The notes under the pieces: model-generated | Told to the model about the DNA's origin: nothing | The model's database searches: none | Seen by the model: the letters and a program-made list of their open reading frames with translations, nothing else | Shown here: positions 45,917-57,445 of the stretch, one piece after another | How positions within the stretch are numbered: position 1 is the first letter of the stretch | How the letters are laid out: each line of letters starts with the position of its first letter | Made by a program: the position numbers and the translations under genes | Assembly: GCF_003573695.1 (NCBI RefSeq) | Contig: NW_020650859.1 | Span: 1,054,001 to 1,118,000 of the forward strand | From: Papaver somniferum | Taxonomy: Eukaryota; Streptophyta; Magnoliopsida; Ranunculales; Papaveraceae | DNA: 64,000 bases | Direction: 5' to 3'

Positions 45917-48846
45917 ATGGGTAATAGTAGATTTTTTAACATGTTTATCAAAATTCTTTCTGCAATTCTGATATGCTATGCATTGAAAGCCAATGCACAA
46001 ACTGATACGGAAAATGTTTACCACTCGTGTTCCGGTGGTAATTATATCGCTAATAGTACATATGAGTCAATCGTTAAGCTTCTTCTGTCATCTCTAAAGG
46101 ATTCGTTCAACAAAGGAACCATCCGTAATGGATATTACAACAACACAATCGTTCGGAGATCAAACACCATGTACGGGTCGTATCAGTGTAGAGGTTATAT
46201 TAGACATCAAGAATGTGAAGAAAGTGTTGTTTCAGCAGCTAATGAAATCGCCTTGCTCTGCCCAACCTCTAAACAAGCAGCTATTTCATACAAAGACCTT
46301 GTTGTTTTGCAATTTTCTGACAAATTATTCTTCTCAATATTGCAAGATAAACCATTGTTTACTCTCCCAAGTGAAGAGTTGGTTCCAAATCCTGATGAGT
46401 TTAACCCCAAACTGGATTTATTGGTGAATGATCTTCTAGCAAATATTAATTCATCATCATCATCATCTTCTTCTTCTACTACTACTACCTCTTCTTCTTT
46501 TTCTTCTTCTCCCTCTTCTTCTACTACTATTATATCTTCGTCTTCTGATTTTTCTTTTTCTTCTTCTTCTTCTTCCCATGCTTCGCATAATAAGAATCTG
46601 TATGCTAATGGAACCATAAATGTTACACCCTCACAGAAAATCTATGGCCTAGCCCAGTGCTCTTCGGACTTATCAGTTGATAATTGTAATCGATGTCTCC
46701 GTGGGGGAATCAATGATATTCAAAAACGTTTTAGCGGGAGAATAGGTGGCAAAGTGATTACTTGGAGCTGCTATTTTAGATACAAGCTATTTCCTTTTTA
46801 TACCAAATATGCGACTTCTCCAGCTCCTGCAAACCCACCACAACCGAGCATTACTCGAAGTAAGTATAACATAGATACTATTAGATCTCGATTAATTAAT
46901 AAGGTCGATCAATTAAAGAAAAAATCTACTAATTTGTTGAGTCTATTGATATATTTTCAGCTCCTGTGGAAAACCCACCACAACCGAGCATTACACGAAG
47001 TAAGTATAATATAGATACTGTTAGATCTCGATTAATTAATAAGGTCGATCAATTAAAGAAAAACTCTACTAATTTGTTGAGATTATTGATATATTTTCAG
47101 CTCCTGTGGCAAACCCACCACAACCCAGCATTTCAAAAGGTAAGTATACCAAACTTTAGATGGTTTTGTTTAGACATATGATGATTATTTATAACTATGG
47201 AATATTTGTTCTTGTTGCAGCAAAGCAAAAGCCAAAGATGTCACTTACAGTGCTCCTTATTATAGTTGTTCCAACCGTTATCACAGTAGTATCTATCATA
47301 ACTATTTTGTGTTTCTGCATAATAAGAAGAAAGAAAATTAGCAGTAAGCTTTGTTATACTTTTTGTATCTTTTCAAATTACAAAGTTTCAGGATTAACCA
47401 TTCGGAATTTGAATCTTTACTAGCGATCATTTCACTTAAATCTAATTTTTTTGTTGTATTGTTTTGAAGATATTGGCGAAATTCAAAGTGCTGAATCTTT
47501 GCAGTTCAAATTCAGTACAATAAGTGCTGCGACAAACAACTTCTCAGATGCGAATAAGCTTGGGCGAGGCGGATTTGGTATCGTATACAAGGTATATATC
47601 CATAACAATACAATGCAATTAATACTGCAATGGCACTTTATATTGTCCTGGCTACGCTGTGATCAGGGTACACTGACGGATGGACAAGAAATAGCTGTGA
47701 AGAGGTTGTCTGAAAATTCAGGTCAAGGTGAAAAGGAATTTAAGAATGAAGTTGCGTTGCTAATCAAACTGCAGCACAAAAATCTTGTTAGACTATTAGG
47801 TTATTGTTTACACGGAGATGAAAAGCTACTCGTTTATGAGTTCATGAAAAATGGAAGCCTCGATCAATTCTTATTCGGTTTGGCTACTTCCATTTTCTTT
47901 TCTTTATTTATTTTTATTCCTGAGCAATAAACTCGCAGTACTACTGACCATAAATATGAAAAACTGAATGTGTAGATCCATTTAAATGCGCACATTTAGA
48001 TTGGGGAAAGCGACACATGATTATAGGAGGTATTGCCAAAGGTCTTCTGTATCTTCACGAGGATTCTCGACTTAACATCATTCATCGAGATCTCAAAGCT
48101 AGCAACGTATTACTAGGACCAGATATGGTCCCAAAAATTGCAGATTTTGGGATGGCTAAGATTTTTATGGTGAACCAAAGTCAAGCAAGCACAAAACGCG
48201 TTTGTGGAACTTTGTAAGTCTTGTACCTCTTCAAAAACCATGTCACTATACATGCATATATAAGAACATGTTTTGATACCGGATTGTGATCACACGCAGT
48301 GGATATATGGCTCCTGAGTATGCAATGCTAGGTAAATTCTCGGTAAAATCAGATGTCTTTAGTTTCGGTGTCTTAATTCTAGAGATACTATGCGGCAAGA
48401 GGAGTAACTCATTTGGAAGAGACGAAGATGCCGAGAGTATATTAACCTATGTGAGTGTAAGCTAAGTTTCTTTGGTTTATAGGCATGAATTGTCTTCACT
48501 ACACATTTACCATAAAAACTGTAATTTATAGGCATGGAAGCTTTGGAATGAAGGAAAATATCTTGAATTGCTAGATCCTACATTGAGAGGGCATCATTCA
48601 ACAAGCGAAGTGATGAGATGCATAGAAATTGCATTATTATGTGTTCAAGAAGATGTAGCTGAAAGACCAGCAATGGCACGGATTGTTCACATTCTGAATA
48701 ACTACTCTGTTACTGTTGCAGCACCTTTAACACCATCTGCATTTTCATTGAGTAATGACAACCGAACGGAACCCAATATCCCCTCTCAAGGTGTTGGCAA
48801 TGTGAGCGTTAATGAGATGTCTACGACAGAATTATACCCTCGGTGA
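45917..48846 (+). CDS. DUF26 cysteine-rich receptor-like kinase (CRK type)
   Basis: A predicted plasma-membrane receptor kinase, 726 aa from nine exons: 45917-46859, 46961-46999, 47101-47139, 47221-47343, 47470-47591, 47667-47877, 47976-48213, 48300-48450 and 48532-48846. It has a signal peptide ([20 protein letters not shown]; an upstream in-frame Met lies at 45875) and two DUF26/Gnk2 domains. The second has the canonical C-X8-C-X2-C ([13 protein letters not shown]). The first reads [13 protein letters not shown], with Ser in place of the third Cys. A Ser/Thr-rich hinge separates them. Two 39-nt exons repeat the proline-rich juxtamembrane segment. The TM helix ([20 protein letters not shown]) and kinase ([31 protein letters not shown]) are nearly those of the S-domain gene at 25575. 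All key kinase residues are present. Confidence 0.88.
46449..46590 (+). repeat. Coding TCT/TCA/ACT microsatellite
   Basis: Trinucleotide runs encode a Ser/Thr-rich linker between the two DUF26 domains. It is likely to vary in length among alleles; length changes in multiples of three keep the frame. Confidence 0.85.
46820..47139 (+). repeat. Tandem triplication of a 39-nt exon plus its intron
   Basis: The unit 'ctcctg.g.aaacccaccacaacc.agcatt' followed by 'gtaagtata' and about 95 bp of intron recurs at 46823, 46961 and 47101 (period 138-140 bp). The last two copies are separate 39-nt exons, phase 1 on both sides. The first copy is the end of exon 1. Confidence 0.9.
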
Positions 48847-49620
48847 CACTGTATTATGGCTAAATTTGGGAGGTCTCAGGTCAAGGATAGATGATTATAT
48901 GTATAGATTATTTCCCATTTGTGTATCTAATTTTATTTAGCAACCTTAATGGATAACCATTAAACAATATAAACACAGGAATTCTTGAAGTTGTTTTCAG
49001 CTTGAGCAAATGCTTAATATTTTCTTTTATTAATGTAATGTTTAGTTATTGGCAAACCGATTGCAACACCGAAGGGAGTAATTGCTATACATAAGTCAAT
49101 GTGCAGGGTGCAAATAATAATCAATAAAAAGGTGGAAACAAAATAAAGGTATAAGCGCTTCAATTACTTCAAATTAAAACAAAACAAAAAAACAAAACTC
49201 TAAAGAAGAATTTAGGAACGGTTATACCCGTTCGGAAATGATAAATGTCGTGAAATACAAGGATTTAGTCAAAATCAGCTTGGGTCAAAGTAAAAATTGG
49301 CGGATAGGATCGAAGTGGCGTGGTATGGACGGCAGGAAGCCTATGTGCATCCCGAATTTTAGCTCATTTACTTCTTAAACCTTTCTCTTTTATTTTTCTC
49401 ACTCGCTCCAGGGTTTCTGTACCTTTGATTTCTATGAATCAGTGGAGTAAATCTGTGGATGCAAGCAAGGTCTCAAGGAATGGACCAAAATCATCAATCC
49501 ACCTTTTCTTCTTATGATAGTAATAAACTCATTTTTCAATTGTTTTGGTTAGTAATGCATTTGTAAAATCTATTGGATTTTTGTTCTTTCCAGGGTACAG
49601 TAGCTTGGAAATCGGTACGC
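48847..49620. other. 3' flank of the DUF26 kinase and unrecognised short frame
   Basis: Holds the presumed 3' UTR. A frame at 49320-49517 and the exon-like 49601-49628/52047 stretch, in which the hAT element sits, have no recognisable motif. Confidence 0.35.
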
Positions 49621-49628
49621 AGTCAAAT

Positions 49629-52046
49629 TAGAGCTGGCAAACGGGCGGGACAGGGCTGGCTTGTTACGGGTTACACGGATTCGGGTTAACACGGGTCAAA
49701 ACCCGCGGGTTGATATTTTTCACGGGTGGTCATTTCTTTAACCCGCATCCGTAACGGGTTAAACCTGCGGGTTCACGGGTTAACCCGTTTATGGTGAGTC
49801 AACTCACCAGAAACCGATTTGACAGAGTTTCCTCTGATTTATGACAGATTCAACATTCACATACTCACATTGACAGTTTCAGCCTGTCACACGCCAAAAT
49901 TTACAATCCAATGCCGATAGAATGAAGAACAAACAAATAATGGCAATCACAAAAACTTTGTATCATTTAAATTATAAAAAATTTCAAAAGATAGAAAGAC
50001 ATCACTACTATCTGCTAATCCCAACACAAAATACAGTATGCTATTTGAAGAAAAGGTAAAACCCGTGAAAAGGAAGATAAAAAAGACCTTTTCTTAAACA
50101 AATAAAACAAGCAAAAAGACGTATGGATTAGCATATGTAGTTTAATCTCTTAATACTGATATTGTCTTTGTCCTTCACAAAATAATTTCCACCAAGAAGT
50201 TCATTCAGAGCATATTAATTTATTCAACTACTATATGGATACTGCGTCTTATGAAGGTGTAGGTATTAGGATTCTGATCCTTTACCCAGTCTGGCAGTTC
50301 AAATTCGACTGGACTTCCAATTTCTTCGGTAAGCTTGTCAAATATGTGCCCAAAATTGTGGTGCTCAAAACTCTGTTTCAAATTAAGATTTAAGAATAAA
50401 TAAAGAGCTAAGAAATTCACATAAGAACCCAGTGCGTCAAATTAGTATACTGACCTTTGTCATAGCAGGCATGTTGCAATCAGAACAAGCGTACTCAACC
50501 ACAGTCCACGAGAATGATCTATAGATGTCTAGTAACATTTACCTAAACAGACCAAAAGTCCAATCCACCGGCAGTTAGTTTCACATACTGCAAAATGCAA
50601 ACTACAGGGACGAGAAACTGATATCAACCTTTCACTCACACATTGTATCAGATAAACACACCCATTGTTATTCACTATAGTTTCTCACAAGTTTCCTACT
50701 AAATACGAGGAGTGCATATGCGTGCGAGCAAAGAACCATAAGTTACAAATTATATGTAATATGAACATCTGATACGAACTACACCAAAAGGCTTTTGGTG
50801 AGGGTTTCTCCTTGAGTAACCATTCAATGAATTACAGAACAAATCCAAAGCTATCACAATCTCAAAACCCTTTGCCCCTTATCACCCTGTAGTGAAGTAC
50901 GCACAGAAAATCCTACCATTACTACATTCATTCTCTCTAATCTTCTCTATTTCTAGGGTTTTACTGGTTTGAACATTCATTCAAGCAATTTATCTACAGA
51001 ACATTCTCAATAAGTACTTCCTCAATACAAACAGAACCATCACTTTCAACATGAATTACCAACTAATTTGAATAAAAAGAATACTGTGGATTCAACACAA
51101 CAACATAAAAGCCTAGTTTCTTCTTCTTCATAGTCAACAGAAAGATCATCACAGAAACAAGAAACCCAGAAAACGAATTAAAAAGAAAACTTCACCTGCG
51201 AAATAAACTCCAAGAACCAGAAGATTATAACTTGTTTATGGAAAGAAACTTCTTCTTCTTTGAATTGAATAAAAGACACCACCAGATTCACACTTAAGCA
51301 AAATTGATAAATTGTACACCGGTTGAGATCTCTCTGTATAAGTACTGAAAACTTAATCTGAATCAAAGGGTTATCGTGATTTTTGAATTTAATTCATCAT
51401 CAGATCTCAGATCACGCTTTTACAAATCGAAATCTCTGATTTCTCTTGATTCAAACTTGACAGCCGCAGCAGCTGCTTATCTCTCACTTGCACTGCAAAA
51501 AAATAAATAAACATCAACAATATCAAATCTGCAACCCTGTAGTATAAGGAAATAAAAAGGATAATAATTGATATGAGAAGGAACGGAGAATGAAGGAGAT
51601 AACAAACCCTGAGAGAGACAAAGACCTAGCTTCCAGAGAATCGTGCCAAATGATTCATTGTTTATCCGAGATTCAATTCACAACTGAAGAACGCAGAAGA
51701 AGGGAAGGAGGCAAGGAGTAGAAGAAGAAAAGAGATAGATAAAAAAGAAAGATATCTCTTCATTTAGTTTTAGGGTTTCGCCTTTTATACCTTAATCGTG
51801 TGGATGTGATTAATCCTAGATAATCCGACGGACAGGATTATATAAAAATTACTAATTAGTTATTGTGGACGGGTTTACGGGTTGTACCCGCGGTTTCACG
51901 GGCCGGGACGGGTTAACCCGTTTATTCACAAGCCGTCATTTCTCTAACCCGAACCCGGCTTGTTTAGAAACCAGCCGAGACGGGTTCGGGTTTTTACGGG
52001 TCGGGCATGGGTTAACCCGCGGGTTTCAGCTTGTTTGCCAGCTCTA
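49629..52046. mobile_element. hAT element carrying host gene sequence
   Basis: Terminal inverted repeats TAGAGCTGGCAAAC (left) and GTTTGCCAGCTCTA (right) with exact 8-bp target duplications AGTCAAAT (49621-49628 and 52047-52054), diagnostic of hAT. Subterminal 150-200 bp are rich in CGGGTTAACCCG palindromes. No transposase is encoded. The interior holds a captured gene 5' region on the minus strand (50220-51780). Confidence 0.92.
50220..50472 (-). pseudogene. Captured 5' coding part of a SET-domain histone methyltransferase (ASHH3-like)
   Basis: Minus strand: the first coding exon 50472-50455 encodes MPAMTK. A GT..AG intron follows, and exon 2 from 50372 encodes SFEHHNFGHIFDKLTEEIGS, then PVEFELPDWVKDQNPNTYTF and IRRSI, after which the match ends and a stop follows. 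This resembles the N-terminus of the ASHH3/ASHR-type H3 lysine methyltransferases (the segment ending in 'FIRRNIYLTKK' before the AWS domain), recalled from the family and not searched. The AWS, SET and post-SET domains are absent. Sequence to the right (to about 51780) looks like the gene's 5' UTR introns and promoter, so the hAT element picked up the whole gene start. Confidence 0.55.
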
Positions 52047-52398
52047 AGTCAAATGAATCTGCGAAAGCCTATGCAAGTATGTCTAATTTTTTCTTTCTTT
52101 CTTTCTTTTAAATTAAATTTTATTTCTCTTGCATGTGGGTTGGACAGACTGTTGTGTAGTGGAAAATGCAATGAGGGGTCAAATGCCCTAAACTTCCCCA
52201 TCGTCTAACTTCCAAGCATTACAACAATGAAAATATGGTAGATACAAATCAAACTACTTGGCTAATATTGGGCCTGAGCCACATATTGAATGAGATATTG
52301 ATTTTATATGAATATCCATTCTCCCATACAACACTCAGTGAAATCATGGGAATCAATTTTGATAATAGTATTCAGTTGAATAAGACTTAAATTAAGAT

Positions 52399-53710
52399 GG
52401 GAAAATATCATTTGGTCATTTTTTATTTGATCCCAAGTCTGTTTAGTCCTTTCAGAAATCACCTTTTCCATTTGATTCATAATTATTTAAAAATATTTAA
52501 TGGACCAAAGTACCCTTCCGTGTTAATTCCTACTTTTTTTTTGTAGCAGTTCATTTTGTCTGATAAACTCCGGAGGTCATTCCTTCAAACGAACACCTAA
52601 TAAAACCTAAAAAATTCCGTTTACTTATTTTTTGTAGCAGTTCATTCTGTCGGACGAACTCCGGAGTTCATTCTTTCAAATGAACACCTAATAAAACCTA
52701 AAAAAAAATTGTTTACTTATTTTTGTAGTAGTTCATTCGTCTGATGAACTCCGGAGTTCATTCTTTCAAATGAACACCTAATAAAACAAAACTAAATCAC
52801 ATATGAAAACAAAGTTCATTATGTAAAATGAACACAACACAAAACTTCATTATCATGACAAACAACAGAGTTCATTCTTCCAAATGAACACCTGATAAAA
52901 TCCTATATGAAAGCATATTTCATTCTTCAAATGAACACCTGTCAAAACCTATAAGAAAACGGAGTTCATTCAACAAAATGAATACCTATAAAAAATCTTA
53001 CTAATTCAAACCTATAATTGGGTTCATTCTTTTAGACGAACACCTAACAATCCAAGATCTAAAAACAGAGTTCATTCTTTACATGAACACATAAAAAAAT
53101 CCAAAATAATCAGAGTTCATATTCATCAACACGAGAATTCTTTTTCATCTTCAACAACAGCCGCAGTAATGAGCTTTATCAAAACCATCATCTCCAACAG
53201 CAGCAACAACAACGAACTCATAAAATCTTCATCTTCTTCATCATCTTCACCAACTTCAACAACAACAACAACATCAAATCGTCTTCATCATCTTCGTTTC
53301 AATCTTCATCTTCTTTGACAAAACATTAACAAACAGAAGCAGAAAAATCGTCATCGTATTCATCAAGACGAACTCTGTTTAAATCGTCCCATAATCTCTA
53401 CAAAAATCGTCACATCATCTCTGCAAATCTTCATCGTCATCTGCAAATCCTCATCGTCTCTGTTTCTATAAAATTAAAACCCTAAAAAAAATAGAGAGAA
53501 AAGTAGATCTGAAAACAGGAAGAGAGAGAAAGTAAATCTGAAAAATAAAGTATCGACTAGGTTTCTTTTCTATATATATGGTCCCAAAACGATATTTTTG
53601 TCCCTACAAATTGACAATTATATCATCAATGACGTCACCCTAGCAAACCATAATTTGAACAACTAAACTCTTTCTAATATATTATTTTTAGGACCTATTG
53701 GTATTTCCTA
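52399..53710. mobile_element. Putative Mutator-like element with GTTCATT hairpin array
   Basis: Ends show an imperfect inverted repeat: 'ggaaaatatcatttggtc' on the left and, reversed from the right, 'ggaaataccaataggtc'. Flanking 'aattaagat' and 'atttaagat' may be a decayed 9-bp duplication. It contains the array at 52549-53118 and low-complexity TCATCTTC sequence to its right. No transposase. Confidence 0.5.
52549..53118. repeat. Alternating GTTCATT/AATGAAC array
   Basis: About twelve successive inverted pairs, such as 'gttcattctttcaaatgaac', with loops of only 3-12 nt, separated by 'acctaataaaacctaaaa'. Many stems are perfect over 7-8 bp; others extend further (for example 'gttcattatgtaaaatgaac'). 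Confidence 0.9.
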
Positions 53711-54298
53711 CATTTAAGATCTTTGTGTATCTGTAGATCTATGTACTCTGTAAGAATATGTCATGTAAAAAATCTAATGCTAGAGAATTTCTTGTTGTCA
53801 AATGCTTTCTAACAACAATTTTTTTATTTATGAGATTTGTGTTAAAATGGAATGAAACCACATGATCCTCGATGGTTATGTAACAAATAATAGGAATCAG
53901 TTTATGTAGTAATAATCATCTGGAACTAAAGCGATTGTCCTATAATGTGTAAAAATTCTACATGTAATCTGATATTTATGTTATCTGAATGTGCCTGCCC
54001 CATCTTTCCTTTGTAGATGCATTTGCAAACATTTAATTTCAAGAATTGGTGTTTGAGCAGTGGAAGTTGTTATTTTAATGATCTACTAATGACTACTTAA
54101 AATGTAGACGAATGACACTGTCAATCAATAACTCCATTCTGATTTGGGGTTTATTTTGGCGGAACACCCGATGTTGATTTGATGAATGCGGAAGAAAAAA
54201 TGAGTCCGGTAAAATTCCGGATCCCTTCAGCAGAAAATCCTGTGCTACATGGCATCATGAACATATTGATTATATACAGAAATTTTCCTTTTGGCATG
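53711..54298. other. Intergenic sequence
   Basis: No gene recognised; borders a kinase exon remnant. Confidence 0.4.
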
Positions 54299-54440
54299 CA
54301 GTGGATATGCAATGCTTGGAAAATTCTCCATACATCCGAAGTCTTTAGTTTGGGTGTCCTAATCCTAGAGATACAATGTGGCAGGAGGAGTAACTCATTC
54401 GGAAGAGTGGAATATCCCGAGAGTACTTTACCTATGTGAG
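54299..54440 (+). pseudogene. Receptor-kinase exon remnant
   Basis: Preceded by 'ttggcatgcag', an acceptor-like sequence, it reads [10 protein letters not shown].. then EVFSLGVLILEIQCGRRSNS and FGRVEYPEST. This is the kinase exon equivalent to 22281-22431 and 48300-48450, with the MAPEY codons deleted and a frame disruption at the end. It is a single orphan exon of a lost cluster member. Confidence 0.85.
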
Positions 54441-55796
54441 CGTAAAGGAAACAACATTATCTCCTTAATCCTAAAACATTAAAATCATTTCTTTTCTTTC
54501 CGGAAACGTGTTTTGAGTGTTACTAAGAATCCATCACAGTCTAACCTACAAAGCTACAACTACTTCAATCTAGCTACCCTATTTCTAAATCATAAGACTG
54601 CAGGTTGGGTGTGTGCCAGTCCATCTTTTTTCCAATTTGTTTGTAAGCAAAATTCTCCTCATTGTTGCAACAACACGAAAATGATTTTTGAACCGCCGAA
54701 ATAGCTTCTCGTGCAGCCACCTGCTAATGTGGCAGCCAGGAGCAAAACCAATTCATAGATTTTATTTTCTCCCCCCGGCAGATCAAAATCAAAGAAGTAG
54801 CATCATATCTATCTCCGGATTTCCCATTTTTATCAAACAACCTCTATTTTGTTGGTTTCATTGTCGGGGGGTGGGGGGGTGGGGAATTATCGCACAAGGC
54901 AAACAAGATGAAGAGTAATCACGTGAGGATAAGAAAGAGTGCAAAAGAACAATTACGCGATGAAGATAATACGAAGACCAACTTCATTAGGGAAGCTCGA
55001 AGAACCAAGTGACAGTGCGACAGATAAGAACAGCTTCCAAAAGCCTGGCGTGTGAGACAAACTAAAATAGAGTCAGTCAACTGTGATCATGTACGTGAAA
55101 TTTGGTTGGCTTCTACCGTGAAAATCATATATATAAGGAGCTAGAAGATATTGTAATAGAGAGAGACCAATTTAGAGAGATAAGTAGAGAGAGAGAAAAG
55201 GCACACAAAATATCTCCTTCTTCTTCTCTTCCTTCCTCCACCACCATCACCTAAATTTATGGCTCTACCAAAAACCCATTAATGGAGATTCTAAGTGTAA
55301 TACTTATGTAATTTCAACACTCATAGTGAAGAACCATGGATGTAGATCACATTGATCCAACCATGTAAAAAAACCTTGTGCATCTTTACATTTTTAACAC
55401 CTTTACCTTCATTTCCATGTTCAATAAGTTTAGATCTACAAAATATCACAAGGGGTATAGTTGTGGGATTTCCACAACTACATTCATTTGGAAAATTCAA
55501 TTCTTGATTTCAATAAAACATATTTCAAACTTAAAGCGTTGCATCTGTCTGGTTGGTTTAATCTAATTTCAACTCAAAATGCTGGTTCTCAACAAATTTA
55601 TTCTCGCATACAATTATATCATTTTTGTCGTAATGACTTATGCTCTCAAAACTATTTCCATTACTTTCATTGAAACGCTGCTCATTCATCAAATGTGCAC
55701 ACTTCTAATATTAAACCAGAGGTGTGCGATCCCTCATTATCCTTGTTTATCTAGATCTTCATCAAGTTTTAGACTATCACTACTTTTAGCTTTTTC
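54441..55796. other. Intergenic/TE-like sequence
   Basis: No domain recognised. A phrase 'ccaatttgtttgtaagcaaaat' at about 54633 recurs at 61668, and a GGTGGGG run lies near 54870. The stretch 55100-55380 has a TATA-like 'atatatataagg' and CT-rich sequence that could be an LTR, unproven. Confidence 0.3.
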
Positions 55797-56525
55797 ATGC
55801 CAGTAGCACATGGTCCTCGATTTTGTATCCATGATGGTGATCTTTTGCAAGATCCTCAAGAATACAGAAGCGTTGTTGGATCTCTACAATATCGTATACT
55901 TACCGGACCAGGCACTACTTTTGGGGTCAACTATGCTACTCAGTTTATGCACTCTCCTACCACATCCCATATGCTTCTAGTCAAAAGGATCTTGGGCTAT
56001 CTAAAACATTCACTTGGATCTGGCATCACTCTAAATTCAGGTTTCATCACTTCTCTATCAGACTATTCTGACTCTGACTGGGCAGGCAATACAAGAAAGT
56101 CTACTACAGGCTATTGTATGTTTATGGGTAAATCTCTCATCTCTTGGACCTCTAAGAAACAACAATGTCTAAGTATAGCACAGAAGCTGAGCACAGAGCT
56201 TTGTCTCTTTAGGCAGCTGAAGTCACGTGGCTCTCTACACTCCTTACTGAACTTCATCTGCCTCCGGCAACACCACTCACCTTCTATTGTGACAATGATG
56301 GTTCTCGTGCTCTTGATGCAAATCCAATCTTCCATACTCGTACAAAGCACATTGGTGCTGATTATCACGATGTCAGACACCTTCTTGAAGCAGGACTTGT
56401 GAACTTCACTTACATCCCATCTCATCTACAGTTGGGTGACATCTTCACCGTGGATCTCAATCATCCATCCCTTTTTGGTCTTAGAGACAACCTGATGCAT
56501 TTCACTACTCCTGCATCCGCTTGAG
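55797..56525 (+). pseudogene. Ty1/copia 3' pol fragment (RNase H)
   Basis: Plus strand reads DLLQDPQEYRSVVGSLQY, LLVKRILGYLKHSLGSGI, SDSDWAGNTRKSTTGYCMF and SLISWTSKKQQ. After a frameshift it continues YCDNDGSRALDANPIFHTRT, KHIGADYHDVRHLL and the C-terminus. This is the end of copia RT/RNase H. Sequence upstream of 55797 has lost recognisable RT. A purine tract and LTR follow directly. Confidence 0.85.
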
Positions 56526-56530
56526 GGGGT
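56522..56530 (+). other. Copia polypurine tract
   Basis: TGAGGGGGT lies between the pol remnant and the LTR start TGTATTGGAG. Confidence 0.7.
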
Positions 56531-56698
56531 TGTATTGGAGAATATCCATTCTCTTTATTTTTATTTTGTTAAGTTATCTTTATTACCTTTATGTTAGGTT
56601 TCAGTTATCTTGTAACCTGAGCATCTCCTATAAATGGTTAGCCATTATCTTGTAATGTTTCAAGACAATACAATCTATCTAATCATTTATGTTTCACA
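56531..56698 (+). repeat. Copia 3' LTR
   Basis: Starts TGTATTGG after the purine tract. Contains 'cctataaatgg' (TATA-like, about 56628) and ends near TTTCACA. The right border is judged from the CA dinucleotide only; no second LTR is present. Confidence 0.55.
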
Positions 56699-57139
56699 AT
56701 AGTTTATGTGGCAGATAGTTTTGCTAAACACCCAATTTCATGTAACTTGATAAATCAATATTTACCTTTTTTTGCCCAAGAATAAAAATACAATTATTCA
56801 ATAATTGAGATGACAGTCACCTGCAGTATCATACTATAGACTGCAGACACGATAGACTAACTTTCAACCTCATATGGACTTATCAACTAACGAAGGGATG
56901 ACTCATGCTGACTCCTTGTCATTTTTCAGGGAAAAAAATTAAGGACATTCTATTTTCAAACTTAATGCTCACGCTTGAAAATTGAAGAAGAGGTGAATGA
57001 AGGAGATGAACCAGTCGCCTAGACTCCTAATATGACTGCAATAAGGTATGAATTGAAAAATTCACTCTTTTTTTAAGCATTCGTAAGATTATTCAATTGA
57101 TTTTGAAGAAATAGGTCTGAAAAAACAGTTTTAGAAACT
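56699..57139. other. Intergenic sequence
   Basis: No gene or repeat recognised. Confidence 0.4.
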
Positions 57140-57440
57140 GGTTACGGCTTGGATTTCTTGCTTTCCCAGACGCAACAAATGTTTACGGTTGGGAATACTA
57201 AAAACTACGAGTCATAACATAGTTACTCAAATGGGAATGAGAAATCCTAACCGCAACAAATTGTTTACGGCTAGGTTGTTCCTAGCCGTATCTTCTTATG
57301 TGTTTGAAATTCAATTCAGCGGTAGTTTTTACGGCTAGGTTGTTTCTATCTGTAACCTAATGAAACCAAGCCATAAATGATAGTTCCTAGACGTTATATA
57401 TGTTACGGCTTGGTCGATTGTTCAAAGTCCCATCCGTAGG
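57140..57440. repeat. Alternating TTACGGCT/AGCCGTAA array, left part
   Basis: Motifs such as 'gttacggcttgg', 'tttacggctaggttgttcctagccgta' and 'gttacggcttggtcg' alternate with their complements. The array is interrupted at 57446 and resumes at 59065. Confidence 0.75.
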
Positions 57441-57445
57441 TGTCG

